Below, one piece after another: positions 12,680 through 25,201 of a DNA stretch of 64,000 nt. The stretch covers positions 65,525,585 to 65,589,584 of the forward strand of contig CM067298.1 in the NCBI GenBank assembly GCA_034231615.1. The letters run 5' to 3'. The position numbers were made by a program, and so were the translations under genes. The stretch is from Meghimatium bilineatum (lineage: Eukaryota; Mollusca; Gastropoda; Stylommatophora; Philomycidae). The notes beneath the pieces are model-generated. The model saw only the letters and a program-made list of their open reading frames with translations. It made no database searches and was not told the origin of the DNA. Within the stretch, counting starts at the first letter, position 1; each line of letters begins with the position of its first letter.

Positions 12680-13925
12680 TATTTGTTCATTAGGTTACTG
12701 CGGCACCATCCACTTTGTCGGACACCCTCTGGCCATTTGGTTATTTATATTTCTCTTTCTGGTAACAGAGTTTACACAAAATAACTTAAATGGCGATATT
12801 GGATTCACAAATAAAGACATCATCGATAAACAAAATGTACTTTGGAATTGAAACGGAGCAAGAAGAGAATAAACAAACAAGAACAGAGGAAACACCGTTG
12901 GCTCTGCCCAGAGTATGCTGGTGTCGACGCATAACCAATAACTAGTTGCGTCTGCTGCTATGTCGATAGAGACACGAGACATATGAAAAAGGACAAGTAT
13001 GCTTGATCGTAGGTCAAGCTTGGTGACCAGCGTATAAGTTGAGAACCAGTGATATCATACGACTGGTCCACTATACTAGCGATAATGTTACAGACGTCCA
13101 TCGTTTAGTGGATGTGGCAAAAACACTGAGCCTATAAATTACCAACGTCAAAGTTGGATAGTGTCGGAGCATTGGTGCAAATAGATAGAGCGACACAAAG
13201 TATTTTTATTGGCAGGACTACATCCAACTGGAAAAGTAGTGGAATCATTGTCCGGCTATAGGGTAGAGCCTGTGCGAGTGTAAGAACGAAAGTTAAAAAA
13301 AAGAATTAGCTTCTTAACTAATAATGAGAAGAGATTGGAATTTAGACATTAGAACACTAAAACATTAAGTAATAAAGCACACACTATTATATATATTACT
13401 TCATATATATATAATACAAATAAAATTGTATATACAATATATAATGTACTAAGAAAGAATTAATCACAAAATATTACTTAGCATTGCAAACTAAATCAAC
13501 AAGTGCTAGAATGTTTTTTTTCAGTTGTAACAAAACATATCTCATTTGTATATGCCTATACTTGTAAAGAAATGGTGACATACTTGTTAACAATTTCGTT
13601 TCAAAATCTCCCCCAGACAGAATACATAATTCGTGCCCAAACAATACTATCAAAGTAATTGATATATGATTCAGTCACTGCCTGTCTCCAATTTGTTGAT
13701 ATCACGTAACTATACTACATTCCACAGGATAAGTATACAGGCGGAAAATAGGTTTCTTTTTATTCCTGACCTTTCAGAAACATTTAACAGGTTTTATAAA
13801 TGTGTCATGAAAAAATTATTCAGACAATCTTTCCCAAAGTGAATTACTTTGTCTTGCTACTTCTCCAGCGTTCGTTCTCAAATTCATGATAAACTTATAT
13901 TGTAAAAAGACAATGGCCCTATTGT
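12680..13925. other. No recognised gene
   Basis: Sequence outside the right arm. Short AT tracts at 13385-13445. The minus ORF at 12695-12982 (95 aa) has no motif I know. Confidence 0.4.
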
Positions 13926-13927
13926 AT

Positions 13928-13972
13928 GTGCAGCAGAATGTAGTCCATAGAGGGGAGATGCGTTGTGTCGTC
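13928..13972 (-). mobile_element. Remnant of SINE-1 3' end
   Basis: GAATGTAGTCCATAG and GATGCGTTGTGTC are the reverse complement of the SINE-1 region that reads TGACACAACGCATTCCGTTC then GGACTACATCCTGC. Only about 45 bp remain. Confidence 0.45.
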
Positions 13973-14048
13973 GTTCTATTTGTCGTGCATTACTAATGCG
14001 TATGTGTACCTTAGTGTATAACTTATGTATATTAAACAGTCTTGGACA

Positions 14049-14418
14049 ATAAACAAACTGTAAAGTGGGAAATTAGAGGCAATAGAGAAGTGGTTCTACA
14101 GAAGAATGCTGAGAATACCATGGACTGCCAGAAAAACTAATGTACAGGTGTTAAAAGAGTCAAATGCGAAACGGACCTTAATCAACAATATAAGAAACAG
14201 GCAATCTTCTTTTTTTGGCCACTTAATAAGACAGGCAGGTTTAGAGAACAGTCACAACAGGCAACAGATACAGAGGGCGACAACGTGAGAAAATATTAGA
14301 CAGTTTGACAACCTGGCACGGCAAGGAAACAACAACGACTTTGATACGTAATACTGTGGACAGAGAGTTGTGGAGAGCCATGACTGCCTACGCATGGCAC
14401 CTGGTGATGATGATATTA
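14049..14418 (+). mobile_element. LINE group D, RT C-terminal end
   Basis: Reads KLEAIEKWFYRRMLRIPW, then TARKTNVQVLKE, FFGHLIRQAGLENS and, after one frameshift, TTWHGKETTTTLIRNTVDR ending in LWRAMTAYAWHL. The YRRMLRIPW and FFGHLIR blocks are standard for the region after the RT thumb in this type of LINE. It ends at a short GATGATGAT run, the usual tail. 5'-truncated. A diverged copy sits in each arm of the inverted repeat at 10-12.7 kb. Confidence 0.8.
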
Positions 14419-14746
14419 AACAGTAATTGCTTTACTGCTTTATGGCCTGTGATTCTTACTGGGTTACTTTTACAGTATTTTAAAATTGAATTTTACATTT
14501 TGGTTCAAAATATGCAAATAAAGGCACATACCTTCAACCGTTGTTGACAAGAACAACAGAAGAGCAGCTTTTCATTATGATATGTATGAACCACAAAGCT
14601 GTGATAAGTAAGGAAATATTAAGATCAATGAAGAACCAGACCTCCGGTATCTGTGTGTTTAAACTGCGTTTGTAGTAGATAGATTCCATGTGAATGGTGT
14701 CTTGGCTCTATTACGTGTATTGTATGCATTAACTCCGTATACATGA

Positions 14747-15000
14747 GGGAGCCACGTAGCACAGTGGTTAGCGCACTGACTTCGCATATGAGTGGTCATG
14801 TGATCATTCCCCAGTTCAGGCGGGAATATTTTTCAGTTCGCAACAGCTCCCGGGTCGACCCAGCCTTAAATGGGTACTGGCTTAATCAGGGAAGTAAAGA
14901 TTGCAATGGAGAGTAGATGGCTACTGCCTTATTTACAGAGCAACTGACATGTAAGATCGCTATCATCCCACACCCCTACGGTATTAATACATGATATGGG
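14747..15000 (+). mobile_element. tRNA-like SINE
   Basis: Starts with a tRNA-like head: TAGCACAGTGGTTAGCGC resembles the A box and D arm, ACTGACTTCGCA an anticodon arm, and GTGATCATTCCCC sits where the B box belongs but is altered. A body with AGCTCCCGGGTCGACCCAGC and GGGTACTGG follows. A related but more diverged copy is at 49245-49445. It abuts the target duplication of the next element. A real tRNA gene is unlikely because the B box is broken. Confidence 0.65.
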
Positions 15001-15016
15001 TTACTTTAGTTTTACT

Positions 15017-15024
15017 TTACTTAC
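15017..15024 (+). repeat. TSD of retroposon R1 copy 1 (left)
   Basis: TTACTTAC, repeated exactly at 16355-16362 directly after the A-rich end of the element. Confidence 0.75.
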
Positions 15025-16354
15025 GGGGTGCAAAGGGAACGCATTGCTCTAGGCGGATCCAGGGTTAGCAGATAACCAGATCCCAAATGTACCTCCACGC
15101 GGTGCACCCTGGAAACAGAAATAGAGCAGCTCGAGCTGATTCTTGCCAAATCATTTGGGGATCGCGTCCGAGAATGTGGAGGTAGCAGATGGAAAGAGAT
15201 TTGACTGCACCAGAGACAGACAATATCTACGACACCACCAGCATCACCACATATAGCGACACTGTCGACATACAGTGAAGCTAGTCAGTCCAGTCCGAAC
15301 ATTGGAGGGGCAGCAAATGTAAAATGAACGTAAAGGTAGATGCACGGCGAGAGACAAATAGATTTCATACCGAGTACAATGAAACAATTAAAGGGCAGAA
15401 CAGCGCTAGAGGGCAGCGCGAACTGCAAATAGAAATTGAAAAGTCCCTATGAAAGGGGAACTACAAGCTCCGTCAGCTCGAGACGAGCTTCTAGTTACCT
15501 GTGTTCCTTACAGGCAGAGACACAGACCCATCCATTGGCGTTTGGTAAAGCAAGAAGACCTAATCCAACTCTAATGTCGAGCCTTCCTAAACCGGAAATA
15601 TGCTCGCGAAGAGAAAGGGTTCTGTACCCAATGGGCTTAGACAAGAAAGGGACAACGATGGTAGTCCTGGCCTAACTTTACTGTCAAGATTTCCTATACC
15701 GGAAGTACACTTGCAGAGAGAAAGGGTTCCGTACCCGATGGGCTCAGGCACAAAAGGGACAACGATTTATCCCTGGCCCAACTTTACTGTCAGGTTTTCC
15801 TACACCGAAAATACACTTGAAGAGAGAAAGGGTTCAGTATCTGATGGGCTCAGGCGCTATTGGGACAAGGACGCTCAGCTCGAGAACGCCTTGCTCTCAA
15901 AGGCGTGGTGTGAGACTCGACCTTGGACAAGGGGTACACGATGTCGTTGAATGACACCTCGGCTAAGAGGGCGAAAGAGCCAGGGTCCAACTCCTCTGTT
16001 GAGTTCTTCCCCTTAAGGAACCAGGCTCACGGATGAGAAACGGTTCAGGACCCAATGGGCATAGATACAGTACGTCCAATTACACGAGGCAAGTTCATAG
16101 ACAGTGGAACATCTCGTGCGAGTCAGACGAGAGCAAAAATCGTCTGGGCGAAGAGTCGTGCCTGGAGACAGATATAGAGGCTGTCACAGGCTAAGTGTAG
16201 CCCACCCGAATTGTCAAGGCATGCCGAAATCGGATGTGCTAGGTCTACAAGGCGCATAACGGTGGCACAACGTAATCACGCTCCCGGCGGAAATCGCACG
16301 GATATCCGTGATGGTTACAATGGAGCGAACGCAAAACAACCAAACAAACAAACG
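15025..16354 (+). mobile_element. Retroposon R1 copy 1, 1.33 kb, full length
   Basis: Begins GGGGTGCAAAGGGAACGC and ends GGAGCGAACGCAAAACAACC with an A-rich tail, flanked by an 8-bp duplication. It matches the minus-strand copy at 52697-54019 end to end and the shortened copy at 40492-40894. It holds three tandem units of about 106 bp, each with GAGAAAGGGTTC (starting near 15611, 15717, 15823). The ORFs inside it (15436-15675, 15600-15950) follow the tandem repeat and are not conserved as protein between copies, so I regard it as non-coding and moved by another element's machinery. I do not recognise it as a named family. Confidence 0.8.
15582..15900 (+). repeat. Internal ~106-bp tandem repeat of R1
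   Basis: Three units with the pattern CCGGAAATA..GAGAAAGGGTTC..ATGGGCT.AG..GGGACAA, spaced by 106 bp. A fourth, strongly diverged unit may lie near 16035. The copy at 53.2-53.5 kb has the same three units spaced by 107 bp. Confidence 0.8.
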
Positions 16355-16362
16355 TTACTTAC

Positions 16363-17215
16363 TATACATTAACTATAAATAACAAGAATTGTATTTATTA
16401 CGCCATTTTTCGTTGTAATATTTTAGGTACATTATTGAGGTCTCGTTCAGTGAAGCAAGCTATTTCACTACAAAAACGGATAGCGTAATCTATTCAGAAT
16501 GTAGCCATCGAATCATAATTTGTTGGCCAATGTTAGCTTCTATATATAAATACCCTAAACAGCTTACCATTGTTTTTTTAACTAACCAGATGGACAGTTC
16601 CCTGCGGCTAGTTTTGAACTCAATACATTTGTCGTCACATACTGGTTCTGTACCTCGCAACCACAGTCCCGAGTGTCAATAATGGCCACATTTACTGTTT
16701 GTTTTTATTAGGCCGCATTAACATTAGCATACATCAGTATGTCTCAAAGAGGTAGAGTAGAAGTACATAAGGCAAATGAATTGTATCCATAAATACAACT
16801 CCTTCACTGACTGGCGTGTCAATCCAGTATAGTGTTCACTTTTGAGATGTTATATATAGAAAAATACAGGACGTATAAGAATAAGTCTAAGCGAAGACAT
16901 CCAATATCATCAAATCTTTCTCAAATATACCGCACAATTCTGCCACTTTACAAGCAGATAGATTTAGTTTTCTCTTGTAGCACATCTGCATTGTCGAAAT
17001 GATGTTAGTTCATGAGTAAGATTCTAACAGAACCGGTTACAAATCTGTGTATCTGCTAAAGCAGCTCAATTTGTAATGAGATATATGCATTCACCTTCTG
17101 CTATTGTACCCAAAAATCAACATGGAATTAAATAAACAGATGATTAAGATCATCTATTTACCCATACTATGCTACTAATGCCAGATTTGACAACTGATAT
17201 CTAGATATAAGAGAT
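16363..17215. other. No recognised feature
   Basis: AT-rich sequence after the R1 element; nothing I can place. Confidence 0.4.
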
Positions 17216-17220
17216 ATATC

Positions 17221-17605
17221 TAAACTTGCGAAATGAAATGTCTAAGGAAGGCTATTGAAGTCATCACTTTCGACGAAATACGCAGTGAGAACAGCAGATA
17301 GAAAGATAATAGGTATTGCACAATGCATATAATATATAGAGATACAACAAATACAATAGTTTGGACATCTTATGAGGATTAACGATCAGCATCCCATAAG
17401 AGCTTATATAAAGATAGAATCATGATACAAAGCCAAGGCAGACCTAGGAAAATATGGATAGACAACATCAAGACTACCCTGAATAAACATGACTACACCG
17501 AAACCAGAGCAACACACGTGGCTCTCAAACACAGACTACACTTCCTTTGCATAAACCTCAACGGCAAGTGTGGAAGCTACGACAACACCACAACCTGGGG
17601 ATAGC
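17221..17605 (+). mobile_element. LINE C-terminal fragment (group G-like)
   Basis: Broken frames read EMKCLRKAIEVITFDEIRSE, then a degenerate copy of the xxWFGHLMR block, and finally GRPRKIWIDNIKTTLNKHDY, which is the GRPRKxW signature near the end of LINE RT proteins. The ending NGKCGSYDNTTTW is typical of a terminal low-complexity tail. The closest companions in the window are the fragments at 46.8-47.2 and 63.0-63.9 kb. Confidence 0.7.
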
Positions 17606-18363
17606 CAATAGACTATAGACAATAGTATTTGCAATAATAGAAACGTGCTGCTTCGTTGAGAGCGACGGTATACATATGGGAAATCGAGAACGGTGAAGTC
17701 AATCATCTACGACTTTTGAACCCTTTCTATAGTATTTGCTTTTGTTCGTAGACTTACAATAGCAAAGATATAATAATTCTGATATTTGTCTGATTCCTGA
17801 TTATGTATAAAAACGATTTTCTTCTTCCTTATATCTATTGCCTTCAGACATTGTTTATCTTGGTTGTCCACTTTCTGTTGTGTGAGGTATAAATCATTTC
17901 CGATATCGATGTTTTTCAATGTCACAATATTCAGCTGTCTATCATCTTCTTTTTTTGGTCTATCCCCAGCTTACTTGCGTGGTCAGCTTGCTTGTTGTCA
18001 CGGTGTGCTTCATCTGTCTTAAATTCTTAATATATCGAAAATGTGTAGTGACTTTATCTAATGCGAGTGAGCAGCCATATTTTCTTATTAACCTCTTTCA
18101 ATATATCTTCATTACACATTGTTACCTATCCTCCGTATTATGGACAGCAGTCCCCTAAAACTACATTGCTAATGTAGTATATGTATAATTGTTTACTATT
18201 GTGTCCACGATTCACTTCCATACATCACCATTGACGGTATATAACTTCTAAGAACTTATTATCTCACATTAAATATATATTACCTCAAGATACGAATATA
18301 TTATCGTATACTATATATAAACAGTAACTAATTGAAGACGTCAATTTGCCAGAAAGAAAAAAT

Positions 18364-18493
<130 letters not shown>

Positions 18494-18499
18494 GTATGT

Positions 18500-20700
18500 G
18501 TATCATATCTATGTAAAGTGTACTGCAGGAGTTGTCATTCGGAATAAAATACATTTCTGATCTTTACATTTATGTCAGAACTACATTCTTCCATTGATTT
18601 GAAAGAATGAAGGATGGGATATCTAAGAGAAAATTACATCACACACAAGTTCACGATCATCCGGGTCAAGACTAAAACTAAGCTGAAAATTGTTGCTCAG
18701 AACAGAACAGGAGACAGTTGAGTGGCATATTAGGAGTCCTGTAAGAATAGTCTCCAGACTGACTAATCTAGAATGATGAGATATATTTTCCACAGATACT
18801 CGAATACTTCTCCTTATAGGGACTCTGTGAAGTTGTTGTTTTTAACTGTAATTGTAACTAAAAATGTATTCCACGATATTTGTGATCTAATTTGAAAATG
18901 CAATCATGATTGGTAGTAGACAGCCGTCGAAAATACTGCTTTATAATATATCATAATTTCAAATTATGAGGGCGATAGAGCTCTGTATGTGTACGAGTTG
19001 GTCATACTTGTTCCTTGTACCAGATAGTGCAGATTTATTTTCAACTTAAAATTTGTGTTCTCTGTTATTTTGCTTGAAAGGGAGGTTTTTCCAGAGTTTT
19101 TCAGATATACAGGACTTTAGTTTTTATCATACAGAACAGCCGCTAGATAGTCATCGTGTTAAGTTAAGCTGAAAGGTACTTTACCATACATTTCTTGCAT
19201 TTTTAAACATATTGCATTTTTTTTTAATGTTGCTGACCTGTTGTAGTCCTGAAACACATTCGGCTTCAAAATCGTCGTGTTAGAACTTGCTGAACACTGT
19301 CATCCTGGAAGCGTCCTGATATAACTGTGGATGCCAAGTTCAAGCTTGACATAGATCTTTTCCACAAAATAAATTTGTTTGCCATGCGACACCAACCGGA
19401 CAACAAAAGCAATTCATACAGTAAGTTAAGTCTCCTGGGTATGAAAAAAGCTCAGAAACGTCCCCATTGCACACAGGAGGCAAGAGCAACTCGCTCATAA
19501 TTTCTAGTGTTCTCAAACAAACAAACATACTTCTTAAGAATGATTAATTACCGTCTGATAAAGAATTATAATTAGTATAAAGCATAGATCTTGGTAATAG
19601 GACTACGCTTTTTGTCCCAAAGACAGTACGTGGGGGCAAGATCGTTTTCAAACAGATTTCAACTTTTGTTGTTGCTACATCAGATTCCTTAGCTGCACAC
19701 AATAATATGACCACCAAACAGCAGTAGATACACACACAAAATAACCAAGAAGGAACCGCATAATTAAAAAAAAACACGTAATTCTCTGCTTTTCAGTGTC
19801 GGATGTTCATTTCCTAATCTTAACATATCTCGGTGCAAAGTTCTTCAAGGCTGGCAGACAATCAAGATTCTCATGTAATTTACGCACATTTTTCAAGTGC
19901 CGACGTGGTAACGAGCAAAACAGTTGTCATTGTGTGGTGCAGCCAGTATGTTAAATATGTTTTATTGCTAAATGAATTTAGATTTCATGCCCCCCAAGAA
20001 CTACACGATTCTAAAAAATTAACAGTACAGTATCCCGTGCAATTATCCCTAGACTTCCTCATGGCTAGTAATGTCCCTTATGGATGCTGTAAATTCATTA
20101 TGACGTTTAATTATTTTTTTTAAAATACGTTGTCTTTATGCCTTCTAAAACAATAAAACCATTTATGTTCTTTTATCTCCATGGTGGACAAAATCCACCA
20201 CAAATTCGTGGCTGTCAAGCCATTTATTGTGGCCTACTAAGCTAATCTATGTGTATAATATGCGCTGCGCCAGGTATCATAAACAGTTGTTGGAGCTAAA
20301 CAAGAAAAAAACATAGCTTTCTAGCAGCAAACCACAAGGAAAATATTATATTCCTCCGGCCCGCCGAACCGACCGGCCCAACAACACTGTTCAGTACTCC
20401 TGTAGCATCAGAGTAATAGTTAACTTAATATCTCTCAAGCTTGTATATAAGAAAATTATCGATTTTTAAACTTTTAGAAAATAAAACGTGGCATTTTTTA
20501 TCTACTGATATAAGTACACTTTATTATAATCAACCCAGTCCTCTTCAATGGATTTCCCAAAGAAACAAAATCATGTAAAACGAATGAAAAGTGTTCGTTT
20601 AGGAATGCGACCCCCCTCCCTTTTCCTTCTTAGCAGCGCCTTATCTACGGCTCTAGTAGGTATGTTTTTATAAAATGAAGACGATCCGATCTTTCACTAA
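18500..20700. other. No recognised gene
   Basis: Mostly AT-rich. A GC-rich patch at 20355-20385 (GGCCCGCCGAACCGACCGGC) is partly palindromic and could be the end of an old DNA transposon, but I see no partner end or target duplication. Short ORFs at 19340-20123 have no motif I recognise. Confidence 0.35.
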
Positions 20701-20704
20701 TTGA

Positions 20705-21045
20705 CACAATGCAGTGGAAAACTGTGCACATATGGATGTTTTAATATTACTATAAAGGTAATAAACACACTGAATATTCCAGAGTGTTGGTTACTTAACA
20801 CAATAACAAAAAGAAAACTACGCCTGTTTGGTCATATAAAGAGACATAACTGTTTAGAAAGACAAATAATGGAGGGAAGAGTACCTGGGAAGAGGAGAAG
20901 GGGCAGACCTAGAAGACGATGGACTGACGACATTAATGATAATATGAATACATCGCTAGAAAATGCAAGCCACATCGCCCAAGACAGAGAGAGGTTCAGA
21001 GAGTTCATTGGGAAGACAACGTTCTGGAAGGAATACGTCACATGA
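20705..21045 (+). mobile_element. LINE group A, C-terminal end, ORF open
   Basis: A 114-aa open frame reads PECWLLNTITKRKLRLFGHI, KRHNCLERQIMEGRV, KRRRGRPRRRWTDDINDNMN and FREFIGKTTFWKEYVT-stop. These are the conserved last blocks of group A, here without a stop. The segment just upstream jumps from a YGC-like block (TYGCF) to the WLLNTI block, so about 50 residues are deleted. It is a 5'-truncated, internally deleted LINE, not a host gene. Confidence 0.85.
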
Positions 21046-21049
21046 CATA

Positions 21050-22730
21050 AAGGTAATGAACTTAATAGTAAATGCTACAATAATGCCAGGACCTATTAAC
21101 TTTATCGTAAACGCTCGTATCGTGAGATACTGTAATGTGAAGAACAATTTTCCTATATAATTTGCATTCCCAACACACAAAAATCAAACATAGAGTGATG
21201 TGCACAGTTATTTCTCTACATTAATTTCTTTCCCAACTCAACCAGTAATATGTTCCGTTATTTTCCTATATAGTTTTCTATCCCAAATGAAAATGTCTAG
21301 CATTTTGTCACTGGACTGTAGTGAACTCTCTACTAACTTGAATATGCCTTAATTCTAACCAATTTTAACCACATCAGCGTACTGGAGTACCTATAACCGG
21401 CATAATAGGTAAACTCGGAATATACAGGTAAGTACTCACTTCACATCACCATAATGCCGCTAATTACTTCAGACTGACATGTGAACTATGTTATCTTTAA
21501 GACACATATACCTTGTTTACAACGTTTCTCTTTATATCGCTTCCGGGATATTGTGGATATAACTTTTTCAAAAAAATACAAATATCAGTTCTAAAGTCGG
21601 ATTAAAATGAAACCCAATAACAAAACCCTGTCAACAGATAAAACCATATATATGTAGGCCTAAATCAATAAATGGGAGCGCACCTAGTTTTTATCAGCTG
21701 AAGGATATTGTTTTAGTGCGTAAATACGTAGTTAATATTGTCACAATATATCACACGTATTTGCCTATATAATCGGATTTACGGTATAATCCAATAATTA
21801 ATGAATATATAAGCCATGAGTGGGAAAACTATAACCCGAGCCTTTCGTACTGGCTTGTCTGGCTGATTTAAAATTAACATATGCACTCAAATACCCTCAG
21901 CTCCAATACGGCGTTATGCAGCAAGCATTTTGGCATTTATGTTTTAACTTAAAACATCTGTAAAGGATTTTTTGGCATAAAACACAAAGATATTATCAAT
22001 CCGGTCCGTTTAACCAATATAATTGCCCACTTCTGATATATGTTTTTGCAAGAAGAAAACAGTATTATAAATCACAAGTTCAAAATAGTGAGAAAAACAT
22101 CCGGCAACAAGATATGTCGAATTATCCAAATACCCCTGACAAAAATTAGTTTCGGCTTGAGACAGATGATCAAAGAAACATTGTTTCGGAGAAAGAATCT
22201 TCTTTTAGTGAAGACGAATGTGACAATTATTGAATTGACAACAACGTATTCGAAGTTTGTCATTAGATTTAAGTCACAGAAGGTGGATAACTTGTTTGAG
22301 AAAACGGACATTTTTTAGTTGCGTGGTTATTCTAAATGGCACCAGAGGCGAAACTAACAGTTCGGCGCACAATGTCCCGCAAACAGAGAACATTCTACGA
22401 TTTTGTCGCTATTTAATACCAGTGCCGATACCATCCTCGCGACGACACTGACAGAATTGAGCATTTATCGTAGATAATCTGAGCTAGGAACAATTTCTTT
22501 TCTAATGTACACTTCCAGATAGCAATATCAGAACTCGTCATGCATATGGTAATTTTAGATCAGCCTTGGCTAGCTAGTCAACATGAATTAGAGGTCCGGA
22601 TTTTACCTCGGACAGTATTTACCTACTCTAAATGTGATTAAGTTATAACTCGAGGTGACAATAGTGCTTTCAAATTAGTCATAACAAGGTTGAATATGAT
22701 ATGGAAATGTGAATTCAGTATTACAGTAAC
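21050..22730. other. No recognised gene
   Basis: AT-rich. Overlapping ORFs on both strands at 22040-22318 (92 and 79 aa) are basic and low in motif content; I cannot assign them. Confidence 0.35.
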
Positions 22731-22734
22731 GATA

Positions 22735-23205
22735 CATCTATTCAGATCGCTAGTGCTCAGTATATTTATAAGATATGATAAGGATGTGAAAGCTGGACAC
22801 TCAATGCAGACACGGAAAGAATAATTCCTTTTTTTAAATACAAGTGCTACAGACGATTCTTAAGAATTAGCTATATAGAACAAAATGTAAACATATTTTT
22901 CCGGCAGCAAATAAGAAACTTGCAGGTTATGAAGAACCACTTTTGACGGTTGTGAAACGCCATATACGTGTTTGGTAACGAGACATGTAGCAAGGCACGA
23001 TTCAATTTCAGTAAATATTTTGCTAGGAACAGTCGAGGTTGGATGGAGAGGAGGCCACACAGAAAATATTGCACTTATAACGTTAATAAATTGTCTGGAT
23101 GTTATATTCTTAGACTATTCAGAATGACTGATGATAGGGGTGTTTGGAGGGATATGTGTGCTGAGGTCTGCAGTTTGGTACCCCTAAGACCCTGACGGGT
23201 TGAGT
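22735..23205 (+). mobile_element. LINE group C, C-terminal end
   Basis: Pieces in order: ESWTLNADTER (22790-22825), YKCYRRFLRIS, an RQQIRNLQVMKN block, and the terminal RMTDDRGVWRDMCAEVCSL followed by VPLRP. The same blocks occur at 31.9-32.4 kb, and the 3' flank (GTACCCCTAA, GACGGGTT) is shared with 32.35 kb and 44.55 kb. Frameshifted and 5'-truncated. Confidence 0.75.
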
Positions 23206-23599
23206 CTTATTCTAATTTTTATTTTCCCACCCCTGATTGTGTTCAAACAACAACGCAGGTAATTTGGACATACATTTATAAAGAAATCGTGCTTGTACAG
23301 ACTATATAGCACGTAAGACTATAGAAATTGTACAAACTATAGTGCTTCTTCAGACTATAGACCTTTTACAGGTTAAAGTTGTGTTCTCGGGAGGGGGGGG
23401 GGTGTTGTGAAAAATAAACAGAGAATAATATAATTGTGCAGAGTGATAAAAAATTGCAAAAGAATACTACGGGACTTTGGATATGCGGATGTCCACAAAG
23501 TGTCTATAGTTCAACATGTGATAGGCATGCCATTAGTGTAGCTCTCATATTTAATGCATTTGTAATATATGTATATCCCTGCTTCTCTCTATAGCAGGC

Positions 23600-25075
23600 A
23601 AGTACCCGGCTATGATCCTGTTAAACTGACTACAGGCACATCATGATGCAGGTATCCTCCCAGAGAGCCGATGTGGCTTCCGACAAGACAGAGGTACGGT
23701 TGACATGATTTTCGCTGCTAGACACTACAGGAAAAGTGTTGCACACAGAACATTGGTTTCTGCAACAAATTTCTCGACCTAACTAAGGCAATCAAAACTA
23801 TGAATCGCGAATGACTATGGAAGATCATTACCAAATTTTGATGTCCCGAAATAAACATGGCTCGCCAGTTCTATGATGGTATGATAGCCTGTGTGAAAGC
23901 TTGCAGATCACACGCATACCCGTTTCCAGTAAGGAACGGTATCAAACATGGTTGGGTCCTGGCTCCAACACTCTTCTACGTGGTGTTCTCTGCCGTTTTA
24001 AATGATGCCTTCCAGAATAACAGTGCAGAAATGTGATTTCGCTATTAAACTGAGGAGGGTTATTAAATCTTAGAAGATTGAAGGTCAAGACCAAAACTAA
24101 GACAGACATTGTTCACGACCTCTTGTTCCGACCATTGTGCACTCAACGCTGTCAGTCTGAAAGACATGCAGGACAGTGTGAACCTCTTTCTTTAGACTCT
24201 GATGCGTTTGATCTCACCATCAGCACCGCGAAGACATTATTAATGTATTAACCATAGCCAGGTGTCCCCTACACAAAACCAGTAATCACAGTAAAGGGAC
24301 AAAAACTGAATACTACCAATACGTTTGTATATTTCGGCAGCAACCTATCACAAACTGCGACATTTGATGAGGAAGTTGCCCTGCTTATTGCTCGCGCTAG
24401 TGCGGCATTTGGAAGCCTTCGTGCGAACATTAGGATCAGACGTGGTCTCAGTTTGACAACTACGTTGGACGTATACCGAGTAGTGGTTCTACCAACACTG
24501 CTTTATCCTGCATCATCCTGGACTGTCTATGCGGGAAACGCTCGACAGCTTAACTCTTTCCAACTTCGGTGCCTAAGAAACTTAATGGAGTACGTTGGCA
24601 GGATCAAGTACCAGGCACGGAAATCCTACAAAAGGTCCGTATTCAAAGCATCCATGCCCTGCTGACTCCCAACTATGCTGGACTGGCCACATCGTCCTTA
24701 TGCCAAACAAGTGTCTTCCAACAAGATTATTAAATGGAGAGCTGTGAGATGGTAAACGTTCAAGTGGAAGGCAGACAAGCGCTTCAAGGATAACCTAAAG
24801 AACTCTCTCTAGCACTGCAGCATCGATACTAGTCCATGATTGCCCTGCTTTGCACACCCAGATCACTGCTGGAATCACTAATTTTGAAAACAATAGAGAG
24901 CACTGTGGGAAATTTACAAGCGAACGAAAAACGGCAGGAAAATCCAAAAACTATTCTACTCGGGACCCTCTGCATTTCTGCATGCACTGTACTAAAACTG
25001 TTCTGGCACGAATCGGACTCATCGGGTACAAACTCACAAACCACATTAGACAACCACAAATGTTTTTGTCCTACT
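23600..25075 (+). mobile_element. LINE group B, RT to C-terminal zinc finger
   Basis: Decayed RT blocks: ESRCGFRQDRGTVDMIFAAR near 23665-23725, NGIKHGWVLAPTLFYVVFSA near 23935-23995, then LDVYRVVVLPTLLYPASSW and FQLRCLRNLMEY in the 70-aa ORF at 24453-24665. The C-terminus carries CMHC and, 14 residues later, GLIGYKLTNH, a CCHH finger in the style of group B (intact at 34.85 kb). The FADD region is not readable. Many stops. Roughly 1.5 kb, 5'-truncated. Confidence 0.8.
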
Positions 25076-25148
25076 TATTCACCATATGTTTATTGTTTCT
25101 CATGATATGCGCATGTTCGCTTCTGAAGAAGGAACATCATCATCATCA

Positions 25149-25152
25149 TATG

Positions 25153-25184
<32 letters not shown>
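25149..25184. repeat. (TA)n microsatellite
   Basis: Short TA dinucleotide run after a CAT trinucleotide run, just upstream of the next SINE. Confidence 0.9.
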
Positions 25185-25201
25185 ACAAACAAGTACTGTT
25201 A

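Noticed and set aside
15436..15950. Overlapping ORFs (79 and 116 aa) in R1 as its protein
   Set aside because: The frames follow the 106-bp tandem repeat and are not kept in the second full copy, where unit length is 107 bp.
20340..20400. GC-rich palindromic patch as a transposon end or CpG-type promoter
   Set aside because: Only ~30 bp, with no matching partner end, no target duplication and no adjacent gene.
20705..21045. 114-aa ORF as a host gene
   Set aside because: All blocks match the C-terminal end of the group A LINE copies in this window, including the final FWKEYVT-stop.
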